From assembly GCA_958450325.1 (NCBI GenBank), contig OY288259.1, positions 26,840,734-26,904,733 on the forward strand: a DNA stretch of 64,000 nucleotides, given 5' to 3'. This document shows, in pieces, positions 34,139 through 45,463 of the stretch (positions are counted from its first letter, which is position 1; every line of letters starts with the position of its first letter). Origin of the DNA: Agrostemma githago. Taxonomy: Eukaryota > Streptophyta > Magnoliopsida > Caryophyllales > Caryophyllaceae. A program made the translations under genes and the position numbers. Under the pieces are notes generated by a model, which was not told where the DNA came from, searched no databases, and saw only the letters and a list, made by a program, of their open reading frames with translations.

Positions 34139-35503
34139 ATGAGTTCGACAGTGACGACGGGAAGAGGAAGGAACGGTTGCATAGGACACCGAAGATTGAT
34201 GAGATTCCCCCAGGCAATCGTCGGGATACCGACTTAAAAGCATCCTATGAGGGTTCGGAGATTTCAACTGCTGGTCAAGGGCCGACGAAACAGGGCACAA
34301 ATGTAATCAACGATCTCATTGATAGGGCGTTGCAATCTACTCCAAAACTAAACGGGAAGAGCTCTCCAACTCATAAGAATTCTCAAGAGCAAACGGAAAT
34401 CAGGAGTGAGGAAGTTGTGGGAGAGCAATCAGGATTGAAGAACAGGAAGGCTAACCCGCCACCGGAACCGCCGTCAATTCCAGGTGCGGAGCAACCTGCA
34501 AAGTCCTGGGCTGGGCGAGCGACGGTTAAGAAGCATGGAATGGGGCTTTACTTCGATGAATACAACGCGATTGAGGAGGAGGTAACAATTGATTACGATG
34601 ACTATGAGGATGAGTTGAAGCTTTGGTAATATACGTTAATGGGACATGTTATTGGAGCTAGGCCTACACTCAAGCGAATGATAGAATTTGTCACGGTGAA
34701 TTGGAACCAGGTTGCTTTGCCGGAGGTCCAGTACTACAAGAAAGGCTGGTTTTCTTTCCGGTTTGGAATTAAGACGGCAATGGAAGATGTCCTAAGAGGA
34801 GGGGCCTTGGCAGGTAGGGCGTCATTCACTCATTTTGAAGCAATGGAGTCCTTCTTTTTCGCTGGAGATGGAAAGGATTTCTGTTGTGCTTACTTGGGTT
34901 CTCTTTCCGGATCTTGACCCACACCTTTGGACTGAGAATGTACTGAGCGAAACGGCAAGTAAGATAGGCAAACCTATGTTTGTTGACCCTACTACCACTC
35001 TTAAGGAACGTCTTTCTTCTGCTAGAGTAATGGTGGAAGTGGACATATCTGAGGAATTACCTGAGTTTCTTGTAATCAATCAACTTGCCTATTCTGGGGA
35101 AGTCTATGCAATGAATTCAGTATGAATGACTACCTCATTTTTGTCATGGTAGTAAAAAATTTGGACATTTGAAGGCTGTTTGTAAGCTGGAGAAGAAGAA
35201 GGGAGCCTTGGCAAAACCTGTGCTTAGGTATACCCCTGTGAAGCCAGTAGTAGAGAGGGTTGAGAATGTGCTTAATGCTAGTGACCTGGACCCCAATCTG
35301 GCTCTAACTAGGCTAGGTGGATTAGGGAGGGCAGACATTACTGTCACAGAACTTCATGCTAATGACCTGGACCCCAATCTAGCTCCTCAGGGGCTAGGTG
35401 GATTAGGGAGGGCAAACATTGAAGTGTTGGAACATGCTGGTGACCCGGATCCCAATCTGGCCCCTAGACGTTCAGGTGGATTAGGGAGGGCAACCATGGA
35501 AGA
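34139..35503 (+). pseudogene. LINE-3 ORF1 (nucleic-acid-binding, gag-like), frame-broken
   Basis: Begins MSSTVTTGRGR, the counterpart of the AT-hook start in LINE-4. Then NVINDLIDRALQ, GMGLYFDEYNA, DYEDELKLW (stop) YTLMGHVIGARPTLKRM (DUF4283-type domain), WVLFPDLDPHLWTENVLSETASKIGKP, a degraded CCHC knuckle (CHGS, second Cys lost) and three copies of a DLDPNLAP...LGGLGRA repeat (35286-35500). Frameshifts lie near 34200, 34880 and 35110. ORF1 proteins of this type coat LINE RNA in the ribonucleoprotein particle. Confidence 0.82.
35283..35500 (+). repeat. tandem DPNL...GGLGR coding repeat in LINE-3 ORF1
   Basis: Three units of about 72-75 bp, each GACCYGGAYCCCAATCTGGC ... GGTGGATTAGGGAGGGCA. 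Related units occur in LINE-5 (59792-60095). Confidence 0.88.
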
Positions 35504-35769
35504 TCTTGTTGGCCTGGATGATAGGGTTTGGTCTAGATTGGATAGAGCTTTAGTGAATGGGGAGTGGCTGGACGGAGGTATTTCCTTCCTCCTTTGCTAC
35601 GAGCTTAAGTCCTGGTATCTCTGACCATTCACCTATCATGATCACCATTCTTAAGGAAACTTTAAGGAAAGCTAGGTTCTGTTTTCTGAACTGTTGGAAG
35701 AACTGTACTCAATACCATCAGACTGTGCAGGAAGCCTGGAGTTTTGAAGCTTATGGAAATACTGGTTAA
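35504..35769 (+). pseudogene. LINE-3 endonuclease C-terminal remnant and start of RT linker
   Basis: Encodes RVWSRLDRALVNGEWLDG, then in the next frame PGISDHSPIMITI and RFCFLNCWKN, the last part of an APE-type endonuclease (the SDH catalytic motif is kept). The first about 150 residues are deleted. A stop after GNTG (TAA at 35766) lies six bases before the Helitron junction. Confidence 0.8.
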
Positions 35770-35775
35770 AAACTA

Positions 35776-38700
35776 TCTATATATAAAGTTAAAAGGCTTT
35801 TTTAAGCATTTAATTTTTTGCCACGTGGCATACATTAATGGTTATTTTTTATTTTTTATTTTATTAAAATTTATTCTTAAATTTTTTTGAATTGTTTTAT
35901 TACATATGTGTTGTACATTTTTACTTGTATTAAGTTTATATTTAATCACATTAAGTATCACAAACTTTTTGTTTACCCATATTTAATACAGTAATTTGTT
36001 ATAAAAAAATAATTCAATTTATTATTGTTGTTATTTTTCAAAACCTTTACATCCACCTTTCATTACAAGCAAATATTAATAATAGTACTTCGTAAATAGT
36101 TTAACACTTTTTTTTAAATAAAAATTTTCATTTCTTAGGTTTTTTTCTTTAACAAAATTAATATTTGTTTTCTATTTTATGTCTACTAAATTTAAACTTT
36201 ATTACATTATAAATTTGTTATGTGTTTAGCTATTTAAATTTATTAATAAATTTATTACTATTTACAGTTATTTTAATCGCAAATAAATATTCTGTTATGC
36301 ATTCAGTTTTTGCTCACGTGGAGGATGCTTTCATGTTTTTTTTTACAATTTAATGTCTTACTATTTTTTTTTTTTTAGTTTTGAACTTTCTTATATGTGT
36401 TGTAAATTAAGGATTACAACAAATTTACATTATTTATACTTCTTAATTTATATTTACTAATTTGTCTATATAATATATTCAAAAGATAACTTAAAACATT
36501 AAATTTTATTCCACCTGTCAAAGTTTTTTTTTTGAAGACAATGGAAAAACTTAATATTTCACTTAAAGCATGCATTTATTATTATTAATAAAAATTAATG
36601 ATTTTGAAAAGAAAAAAAACTTAATCATTTGGAGGTTACAACTTTTCATCTACTTTTGCCTTAAATAATCAAATTTAATATTAATAATTATATTATATAT
36701 TATGAAGAACTTCATTAGCATTATTATAAAACTAAATAATCGGTATAATGGAGATTTGAAAAAAAATACCATTTGTATTTTAAGATTTCTTATTCACATT
36801 TCATTCGTTCTACTTTATAAATATTTTCTTCATTTTTATAATTGTTCTTCGTTGATTCTAATTTTAGTACTAATTTTATATTTTTGCATTTTTTTGTTTA
36901 GTTAACTTATGCAAACCTAATAATCAAGACTGGAATTTCTTATTTTTCAGGTATAATAATATTTTAATAGATTTTTATATTGATTATTATATAAATACAT
37001 TTCAAGTTAACTTTAAATCTCATGAATTTTGTGTTCATAAAAGTGTGCTTTTATTTATATTTTCTCATTTTTCAGGTATAATAATTTTATTTTAATAGAT
37101 TTTTATATTGATTATTATATAAATAGATTTCAAGTTAACTTTAAATTTCTGTGTTCATAAAAGTGTACTTTTATTTATATTCAGAGTTGACGAAATTTAC
37201 AAAATATGATTAAGAAGAAGTTGCAAATTTAATTGTTAATCAAATTAGCATATTAAAGATTACAATTGTTTGGCTAAAATGTATTTAATATTTTAGTCCA
37301 AAGGTAACTCAACAATAAAAAAAATAGTAAGGAAATGATAAACAAAACTTAATATTTCACTTAATTAAGCATAATGTATTAGAAAACATAATAGTTTTCT
37401 TAAAAAAATTAAAAGTTTGGTTGTTTCGTCATTTAATACATTTTCGTCGTAATGATAATCAATCAAATTTAATATGAATAATTAGATTATTTAGTATTAA
37501 AAACCTCATACTGAACTAGCTAATTTATATATTGTATTGCTTTACTATTAAATTTTTTATTACATGCTTTATTATAGTATATTTTATTTTTGCATCTATG
37601 AAATATAGTTAAAAGGTTAAATTTTATATTGAGTGACTTCTGCCTCTTCCATTAAAACATTAAAAACATTAATCAAAACCTTTCATTTGCCTTTTATTAA
37701 AACACAAATTATTAAATATTTATTTGATAAATTTATAATCTATATATATATATATATATTAGTAAAAGCTTTTTTTATGCATTTAATTTTTTTTGCCACT
37801 TGGCGGATGGCTTAACGTTTTTTTACAGTTTATTTTTTTTTACTTAAATTTATCCTTATTAATTTTGATTTTTTTTCATTATAAATAATTTATAGTTATT
37901 GATAAAATTAGTGATTTATGAAAAAAAAAACTTAATCATTTGGAAGTTACACCTTTTCATCTACTTTTGTCCTAATAATCAAATTTAATATTATTAATTA
38001 TATTATTTAGCATGAAGAACTTCATTACCATCATTATATAACTAAAAAAGTAATATAATGGAGAGTCGAAAAAAAATCATTTATATTTTGAGAGTTCTTA
38101 TTCACATTTCATTCGTTCTATTTTATAAATATTTTCTTCAGTTTGTAATTGTTCTTCGTTGATACTAATTTTAGTACTAATTTTATCTTTTGCATTTGTT
38201 TTTGTTTAGTGAACTTATGCGAAGCCAATAATCAAGTATGCAATTTCTCATTTTTTAGGTATATTAATTTAATTTTAATTTTAATTGATATTGATTATTT
38301 TAATAAATATATTTCGAGTTAACTTGAAATCTCATAGGTTTTGTGTTTATAAGAGTGAACTTTTATTTATATTCAAAATTGAATAAATTTACAAAATATG
38401 ATTAAGAAAAATTAAAGTTCAAAGTGTTAATCAAAGTAGATGACAAGTATTTGAGTCTATTTAAAGGTAAACCATCAATAAAAAAAAATTAGTAAGGAAA
38501 TGACAAACACGACTTAATATTTCATTTAAGCATACTTTATTATTCTTGGTTGTTTCGTCATTTAATTTACTTTCGTCGTAATATCAGTCAAAGTTAATAT
38601 GAATAATTACTTTGTGTATTATTTAGCATTAAAAACTTTATATTTGAACTAAAATGAAATATTAAGTCGTGAAGTTCTTCATACCTCCAAAAATAGTAGG

Positions 38701-38955
38701 AGTATAAAATACTGAAGAGATACAAATAATTGAGATTTTTTTAAAATTTAATACGCTTTATTTTTCGAACATTTCCTTCAATTTTGTGAGATACAGAGTA
38801 TGAATTAACTACTGGCTTTATATGAATTATGTAAGATCACCCCTGACAACATTTTTAGCTGAATTATTTGACAACACTTGATCAGAAATATATTAACAAT
38901 ACGATAAAAAATTTGAAACAGATAATCCCGTGAATTTCACGGGCCACATACCTAG
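35776..38955 (+). mobile_element. non-autonomous Helitron in LINE-3
   Basis: Starts TCTATATATAAAG after A and ends with hairpin CCCGTGAATTTCACGGG, 8 bases, then CTAG followed by T. When removed, the LINE frame runs on across the A-T junction (KLFTKLKR motif) with no extra base, so both ends are exact. The 3180-bp body is AT-rich and has no Rep/helicase. A second 5' start (TCTATATATATA at 37739) and duplicated internal blocks (36620-36770 against 37925-38080) show that two related units are joined or nested. Confidence 0.9.
37739..38955 (+). mobile_element. inner Helitron unit sharing the same 3' end
   Basis: Second Helitron-type start TCTATATATATA followed by AGTAAAAGCTTTTTTATGCA and TTTTGCCACTTGGCGGATGG, parallel to the outer start (AAAAGGCTTTTTTAAGCA, TTTGCCACGTGGCATAC). 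Either a nested insertion lacking the 3' end of the outer unit, or a composite Helitron with two 5' ends. Confidence 0.65.
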
Positions 38956-41452
38956 TTCACTAAACTGAAAAGATTCAAGATTACATTAACAAGAATGCAT
39001 AGGAATAATTACTTTAGTATAAATAGGAGGATTGAGGAAGTTAAGAAGGAACTGGATTTCTACCAGGAATAGTTACAACAGGATCCTTTCTCACTTTCTT
39101 ACATCAGTCAGGAGAAATAACTCATGTGAACCTATCAATCTCTGACTACTACAGAGCTTAGCATTCTCAGGCAGAGGGCAAAAATGGAAAACATTATGTA
39201 CGGAGATGAATCTTCCAAATATTTTCACTCTCGTTTGAAGGAGAGGAGGCAACAACAGATAATTGGTAGCATTATTGTCTGCAAAGGCACCCTAAGGGAT
39301 GGATTGGAAGAGGTTGCAAAAGGATTTGTTGAATACTATGCGGAGCTCCTTGGTAATGATCATGTTGTTCAGGCAACAGATAGCAGGATATTTGCCAGAG
39401 GTATGTAATTCAATCAGATGACTGGGGACAGATGTCAGGAATACCTACATAAACTGAAGTGAAGGATGATTTCTTCTCTATTGGGTCTGATAGGAGCCCT
39501 GGACCTGATGGGTTCTCATCTGAATTCTTTAAAGCTTCTTGGGAGGCTATGAAAGAGTTCTTCCATAAATGCAAGATGATTAAGCAAGCAAACATTGCCC
39601 TTATTACTCTTATTCCAAAGAAGGAGGTTTGCACTTCTGTGACTGATTTTCGACCTATATCTTGTTGTTCTGTCTTCTATAAGACAATTAGTAAGATCCT
39701 TACTAGAAGAATTCAAGGAGTTTTACAGGATTTGATTGGGTTTGAGCAGGCGGCCTTTGTGCAAGGTAGAAGCATTCATGAAAACATAGCTCTTTCTCAA
39801 ACTTTGGTTAAGAACTATGGTAGGAAATACCATACACCTAGGTTCCTAATGAAGATTGACCGTAGGAAGGCTTTTGATTCCCTCCAACGGAATTTCATTG
39901 AGACTATGCTCAAGGATTATAATTTTCCTCCAATGTTTATAGGATGGGTGATGAATTGCATTAAAGAATCCTAGTTTTATTTGAAAGTTAATGGGATGAC
40001 TCATGGGTTTTTCAAAGGGAAGAGTGGACTTAGACAACGTGATCCACTATCACCTTATCTTTTTGTTCTTAGTATGGAGGTATTCTATAGAAGGCTTAGA
40101 CATATCAACTCACAAGCTCTGGTTTTTTATCACCCAAAGTGCTGCCAGATTAAGCTTAACCGTATGATATTTGGTGATGACCTTATGATTTTTGTGAGTG
40201 GTGACTGTCCTTCTGTGTTAGCTGTGACTACTGTTCTTGGGGAGTTTGCTAATGAGTCTGGATTACAAGCAAAATGAGGATCTTCTTTGGGGGCAGTACA
40301 GGCTGATAAAGCAGAGGAAATCCTCTCTCAAACTGGCTTTGCTCAGGAGGAACTCCCATGTAGATACTTGGGGTTGCCTATGAACTCAGTGAATAATAAG
40401 AAGGACCAATACCAAGTTCTTATCAGTAAGATTCAAATGAAGATTAACAACTGGTCATTCAAATTTCTGACTTATGCAGGGAGAATCCAACTTCTTACTT
40501 CATTAATTTTTGGTCTAACCAGTTACAAGAGTGCAAATACCATTTTTCCTATTAATGTGCATCATAGGTTAAACCAGGTCTGTAGGAGGTTCTTCTGGTC
40601 ATGAGGCTATGATCACGTCCGTATGGTTTTCAAAAGCTGGTATGCTATCTGCCTTCCTTGGAATGAGGGATGATTTAACATCAAGAGCTTACTCTACTTG
40701 AATAAAGCCTTAATGGTTCATTGGCTTTGGAAGATTATAGTTGTTAAAAAGGGTCTATGGTATGAATGGAAATGGGTGCAACTATCTGGAGCATTGCAAA
40801 GGAGGAATGACATACAACAACTTTCAAGAGCATCTTGAGTCTGAGGGATGAAATCATGCAACATACTGGTACCTTTTCTGCTGAAGAGGAATTAGTTACT
40901 AGTTGGAGTGATAAGGGGAATTTTAATGCGAGTGCAGCTTTCGATTGATTCAGGCATAAGAAACCAATCATTCCTTGGATGGATAGAATCCTAGAGCAGA
41001 TTATCATGCCTAAACATAGAGTTATTCTTGCAATGGCTAGGGAGAAAGTGTTAGAAACACAGGATAACTTGTAGAAGAGGGGACTACAAACTGTTAGTAG
41101 GTGCATTCTGTGTAAGAAACATCTTGCGAGCGTGAGACTTCTATTCTTTGGCTATCCCTTCTCTTGTCAAATTTGGCAACACTTGCTTAACTGGATGCAA
41201 ATCACTGGTAGGAGTAACAATCTGTTAACTGAGTTAGCCTTGTGCACTACTAAGAGCAAGAGACGACACTGGAAGAATCAATGGTTCTGCAGCAGTTTGG
41301 CTGCCGTTGTTTACTGCATTTGGAATGAAAGGAATGGTAGGATCTTTACATCTAATGCTAAATCAGTTGCTAGTATAGTTAGCAAGGTGAAGTTTGATAT
41401 TTATACTCGTCTTAGAGGAAGGCAAATTGACATAGCTCGCTTGAGGTTATAG
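38956..41452 (+). pseudogene. LINE-3 ORF2: RT and zinc region, frame-broken
   Basis: Order: linker (RIEEVKKELDFYQE); YGDESSKYFHSRLKERRQQQIIG; RSPGPDGFSSEFFK; ALITLIPKKE; FRPISCCSVFYK; DRRKAFDSLQ; GLRQRDPLSPYLF; IFGDDLMIF (RT catalytic FGDD); RYLGLPMNS; WSFKFLTYAGRIQLL; then a zinc-type end ILCKKH...FFGYPFSCQIWQHLLNWM and HWKNQWFCSSLAAVVYCIWNERNGRIF. Stops and shifts near 39410, 39975, 40275 and 40600-41130. No RNase H follows; the element ends soon after. Confidence 0.85.
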
Positions 41453-41537
41453 TTTGATTGTTGATGTATTAGTAGTGGTTATGACTTTTGTAAGAGCTTA
41501 GCCTCATTTTAATAAATAAGACATATTTTTCTTACAA

Positions 41538-41835
41538 AATAATAATAACAATAAAAATAATAACAACAATAACAATAATAATAACAACAACAACAATAAC
41601 AATAACAATAACAACAGCAATAACAACAACAACAATAACAACAACAACAATAATAATAACAACAATAATAATAACAACAACAATAACAATAATAATACAA
41701 ATAATAACAACAACAACAACAATAACAACAACAATAACAACAACAACAACAACAACAACAAAAACAACAATAATAATAACAATAACAACAATAATAACAA
41801 CAACAACAACAACAATGACAATACCAATAACAATG

Positions 41836-41874
<39 letters not shown>

Positions 41875-41957
41875 GTAACAACAGTAACAACAGTAACAAT
41901 AATAAAAATAATAACAATAATAAGAATAACAACAATAACAATAGTAACAACAACAAT

Positions 41958-42008
<51 letters not shown>

Positions 42009-42017
42009 AATAATAAT
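41538..42017. repeat. long AAC/AAT trinucleotide array: LINE-3 tail and LINE-4 target
   Basis: About 480 bp of nearly pure AAC, AAT and a few AAG/GAC-type units in + orientation, starting right after the LINE-3 3' end (TTCTTACAA) and ending at the LINE-4 leader. It produces a false poly-leucine ORF on the minus strand. Confidence 0.95.
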
Positions 42018-42039
42018 TTCTCTAACTTCATTAACGACC

Positions 42040-44624
42040 ATGAGCACTGCAGCGACAACGGGAAGGGGAAGAGGAAGACCTCGGAAAAATGTCAGGATAG
42101 AACAAACAAACCATGAGGATTCCGCTGATACTGGAATAAACAATTTTCAGGCATCATGTGACGAGCAATCAAAAACCCAGACGAATGAGAAACAGGGTCT
42201 GCCATTGATCAATGATTTCATTTAAGAAGCACTTAATTCTGCACTAAAATTGAAACCTAATGTGGAGAAACACAATTCTGGGAAGGAATTGAAGCAAGGT
42301 GTAGATACTTTGGAAATTGGGGAAGGCAGGGATTTCGCGGAACCTCCAACTCAAGAGGTAACTGTGAATAAGGATGGAGGATCATCGTAGGCGAATAAAA
42401 CCAGAGATACCAAGATTGGGATGGGTCTTTACTATGATGAAAATAGCGCAACTGCTGATGAAGTAGATATTGTGATGGATGATATCGCTGACGAGCTTAA
42501 ACTCTGGAAATATACTTTGATGGGAAATGTTCTTGGAGCAAAACCTACTCTCAAGCAGATGAAAGAATTTGTGGATAAGAATTGGAACAATTCGCCAGTG
42601 ATTCAATAGTACTTTAAGAAAGGGTGGTTTTCATTCCGATTTCAAAAGAAGGAAGACATGGATAATCAGGTTCTTCGAGTCGGGCCATGGCAAATTGGTC
42701 GTAATTCACTGATCTTGAAATAGTGGAGTCCATCGTTCTCACAGGAAATGGACAGAATCTCTATCGTTCCAGTTTCACTACTACAAATCCCTCATTTTAT
42801 TGACGCTTTATGGTATACGCTTCTAGAAGCGTCGACCAATGATTTATTAGTGGTAACCATGACTTGTTTGTAGGTGCATAGAAATGTGAATACATGCGGA
42901 GTATCATTATAGAAGTAGAAAATTATGTTCAACTAAATTTGGCTGCTAGTGTGTAGTTCTAAATAACTTGGTATTTTGATAATTTGATTGAGAGAATACT
43001 TCAATTGTTCAGTTGTTCAAGAGTCCCATTTATACTTTTTATGTTCAAGCTTAGCTGCTAATCTGAGTCTCTCTTTGCATGATTGTTCAGAGGACTACCA
43101 ACTACATACCAATGCGAGATGAGAAGATCGGAACCAAGGATGAACGTGATAAAAAGTGATAAAAAGCCTTTGATATTGGGTCATAAAAGTGATAAAAAGC
43201 ACATAAGAGTAGCTCCATGGGGGTGTATTGAAAAATAATTAGTGACCTTCATCTGGCTTCCGGGAAGTAACGTCATAGGATTTGATCATTTTTAAGGCAT
43301 CTTTTTGCACGAAAATATCAGTGCCGATGTTTTTTTCCCGATTTCTTTTTGTTTGGATGAAATAATTACAATAATTCTTTCTAATTCTTTCAAATGCCTA
43401 ATGTATTTAATTTGAAATGCAATTTTATGGTATAAAGTTTTGTTTTGGATACATACTTGCAATTATTGTTGTTTACTATATTTTGTTATCGTAAATAATG
43501 TACGTGTAGAATGCCATAAGAACTCAAGAATAGCAAAAAATAAGTGTGACGCCAAAAAGTGCCGAGAGTATGAGTATTTCTGACGTAAAAAAGCGTCGTT
43601 ACATAAAACTACTAACGACACAGTGAAGCGTTGGTAATCTCGACGGAATAAAGCGTCGCAAACCTCGATACACAAAAGTGTCCTAAATTCCTGACGCCAA
43701 AAAAGGTGACGCTTTACAAAAGTGTCGAGAATAAAAAAGCCGACGCTTTTAAGCATTGACAATGACAAAAAAAAGCGTCGCAATTACCAGATATTTGTAG
43801 TAGTGTTTGGGTATTGTTTCCAGACTTAGATCTGTATCTATGGTCGGATTTAGTTTTGAGCAAAATGGCTAGCAAGATTGGTAAGCCTCTTTATGCTGAT
43901 CTTACTACCACGTTTAAAGAACGCCTGTCTTTTGCTAGAATAATGGTGGAAGTGGATGTTTCTACTGATTTACTGCATTCCATTACCATTAATGTTCCTA
44001 TTCTTGGTAAATCAGTGCAAAGAGTAGAGTATGAATGGCTTCCTTACTATTGCCATGGATGTGGCAAGTTGGGACATGAAATTGCTAATTGCAAAAAGGA
44101 AAAATAGAAGGAAAAACAGGTGAGGGATGTAACAGCTCAGAGATATACCCCAAAGAAGGTTGACCCCCAAAAGGTTAGGTGGTACCTCAGATGTTGGGCT
44201 CGTGCAGCCTAACCTCCCTGTAATGCATCAAGGATCCTTTGGGGAAGAGTCTACCGGTGGCCTGATTATCACTGGCTCAGCACCCCAACAGCTAGGTAGT
44301 ATCTCAGCAAGTGTGGAGTAGGGTACAGAGCATGACAAGGCTGCAGAAGGCTCAAGATGCTTAGAGATAGGCCTGGAAGTTTGTCCTGTTGCTGACTCTG
44401 GATTCACGCCTGTTGTAAGGCGCTCAGGATGCGTTGGGGTAGGCCTTAAGGTGAAAGGCGCTGGTAATGACTATGAAGGAGAGCAAGGTGGAAAGCTTAA
44501 TGATTTGCATACACCTAATAGGTATTCGTTATTGCAGACGCATGATAATGTAGAGGATGTGCAGGAAGAGGAGGAACTTTATCCTCTAGTAGCAAGAATC
44601 ATCTTGCCCGATATTCCTACATGA
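42040..44624 (+). pseudogene. LINE-4 ORF1, with CACTA insertion and stop codons
   Basis: Starts MSTAATTGRGRGRPRKN, containing GRGRPRK, an AT-hook core (RGRP). Then a low-complexity acidic/polar linker, GMGLYYDENSATADEV, DELKLWKYTLMGNVLGAKPTLKQM and KKGWFSFRF (DUF4283-type), WVLFPDLDLYLW...MASKIGKP, CHGCGKLGHEIANC (CCHC knuckle intact) and an acidic end. Stops at 42223, 42388, 42607, 42721 and 44105 are single-base changes in an otherwise alignable frame. ORF1 ends in TGA at 44622-44624, overlapping the ORF2 ATG. The CACTA insertion is at 42776-43805. Confidence 0.85.
42773..43808. mobile_element. non-autonomous CACTA (42776-43805) in LINE-4 ORF1
   Basis: Ends CACTACTACAAAT and ATTTGTAGTAGTG, flanked by TTT on both sides (42773-42775 and 43806-43808), the 3-bp duplication of CACTA elements. 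Subterminal GACGCTTTT/AAAAGCGTC motifs are repeated many times in both halves. Removing it with one TTT restores the ORF1 frame (PVWVLFPD). 1030 bp, no transposase. Confidence 0.94.
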
Positions 44625-45409
44625 TTATAGTATCATGGAATATTAGAGGAGGGAATGATCCCCTAAATCAGAATGATGTAATAAAACTTTTGAGGGGTAG
44701 GGGAATAGATGTACTTGGCCTTTTAGAAACAAGAATTAAAGAAGGAAATGCAAGCTCTGTAATAAATGGGAAATTTAAGGTGTATGATGTAAAATGCAAC
44801 TATGAATCACATTATGATGGAAGGATTTGGCTGATTTGGAACCCTAACACAGCAAAGGTTAGGCCCCTTGTCATACATGAGCAGTTTATTCATTGTTCTG
44901 TAGAGCATTTGACCTCTGGAACGGAATGTTATGTGACCATTGTGTATGGTAGAAATGATGCAGCAGGAAAGGAGGTACTATGGGATAAGCTACGGCAACC
45001 AAGGGATGATTATCATAGCTGGGTGGTAGTAGGGGACTTTAATATAGTCAGGTCTCCTAGTGAAAAGGTGGGGGGTACTGAACCTGACATTCAGGATATG
45101 GATGCATTTAACACTTTCATCACTGCTAGCGGTTTAAATGAATTATATGGTCAAGGATGTGAGTACACATGGACTAACAAGCAGGACCCGGACAGTAGAG
45201 TATGGACAAAGCTTGATAGAGCCCTAATCAATCTCCATTGGACTGGTACTTACCATAACTCTTCTGTACAGTACCTGCAAGCGGGGATATCTGACCATTC
45301 TCCAGTGTTGGTAAAGGTGATTGCAGAGAATTCAAAGGCTAGAAGATTCAGTTTCTTAAATTGCTGGGCTAGTAATCCAAACAATTATGATCGTGGGAAG
45401 AAAGATTAG
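44621..45409 (+). pseudogene. LINE-4 ORF2, N-terminal APE-type endonuclease
   Basis: 262 codons starting MIIVSWNIRGG, the ATG overlapping the ORF1 stop as ATGA. All expected APE motifs are visible: WNIRG, LLETRIKE (catalytic Glu), IWLIWNP, TIVYGRND, WVVVGDFNIV (Asp/Asn), EYTWTNKQD, RVWTKLDRAL, GISDHSPV (Asp/His) and FSFLNCWA. The endonuclease nicks target DNA to prime reverse transcription. It ends at a TAG (45407) where a shift separates it from the RT linker. As a separate domain it looks intact. Confidence 0.88.
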
Positions 45410-45463
45410 AGCAAGAAAGAATATGGCACAGCTGGGTTTAGACTATTTGCTAAACTTAAAAAT

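Larger units (their letters stand above)
34056..41537 (+). mobile_element. LINE-3: microsatellite-tailed L1-type LINE, split by a Helitron
   Basis: Starts after the TAA microsatellite (ACGGTTCTCTCTCC leader, shared with LINE-5) and ends TAATAAATAAG...TTCTTACAA followed by the AAT/AAC array. It has ORF1, a remnant of the endonuclease, RT and the zinc-binding C-terminal region. There is no RNase H, unlike LINE-1 and LINE-2. An internal deletion removed the end of ORF1 and most of the endonuclease. The Helitron at 35776-38955 splits ORF2. Confidence 0.88.

Noticed and set aside
41538..42017. CRISPR-like or satellite array
   Set aside because: No spacer structure; the unit is a trinucleotide in plant DNA.
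41504..42143. Long minus-strand poly-leucine and poly-valine frames
   Set aside because: They are translations of the AAC/AAT trinucleotide array, which has no stop in some frames.
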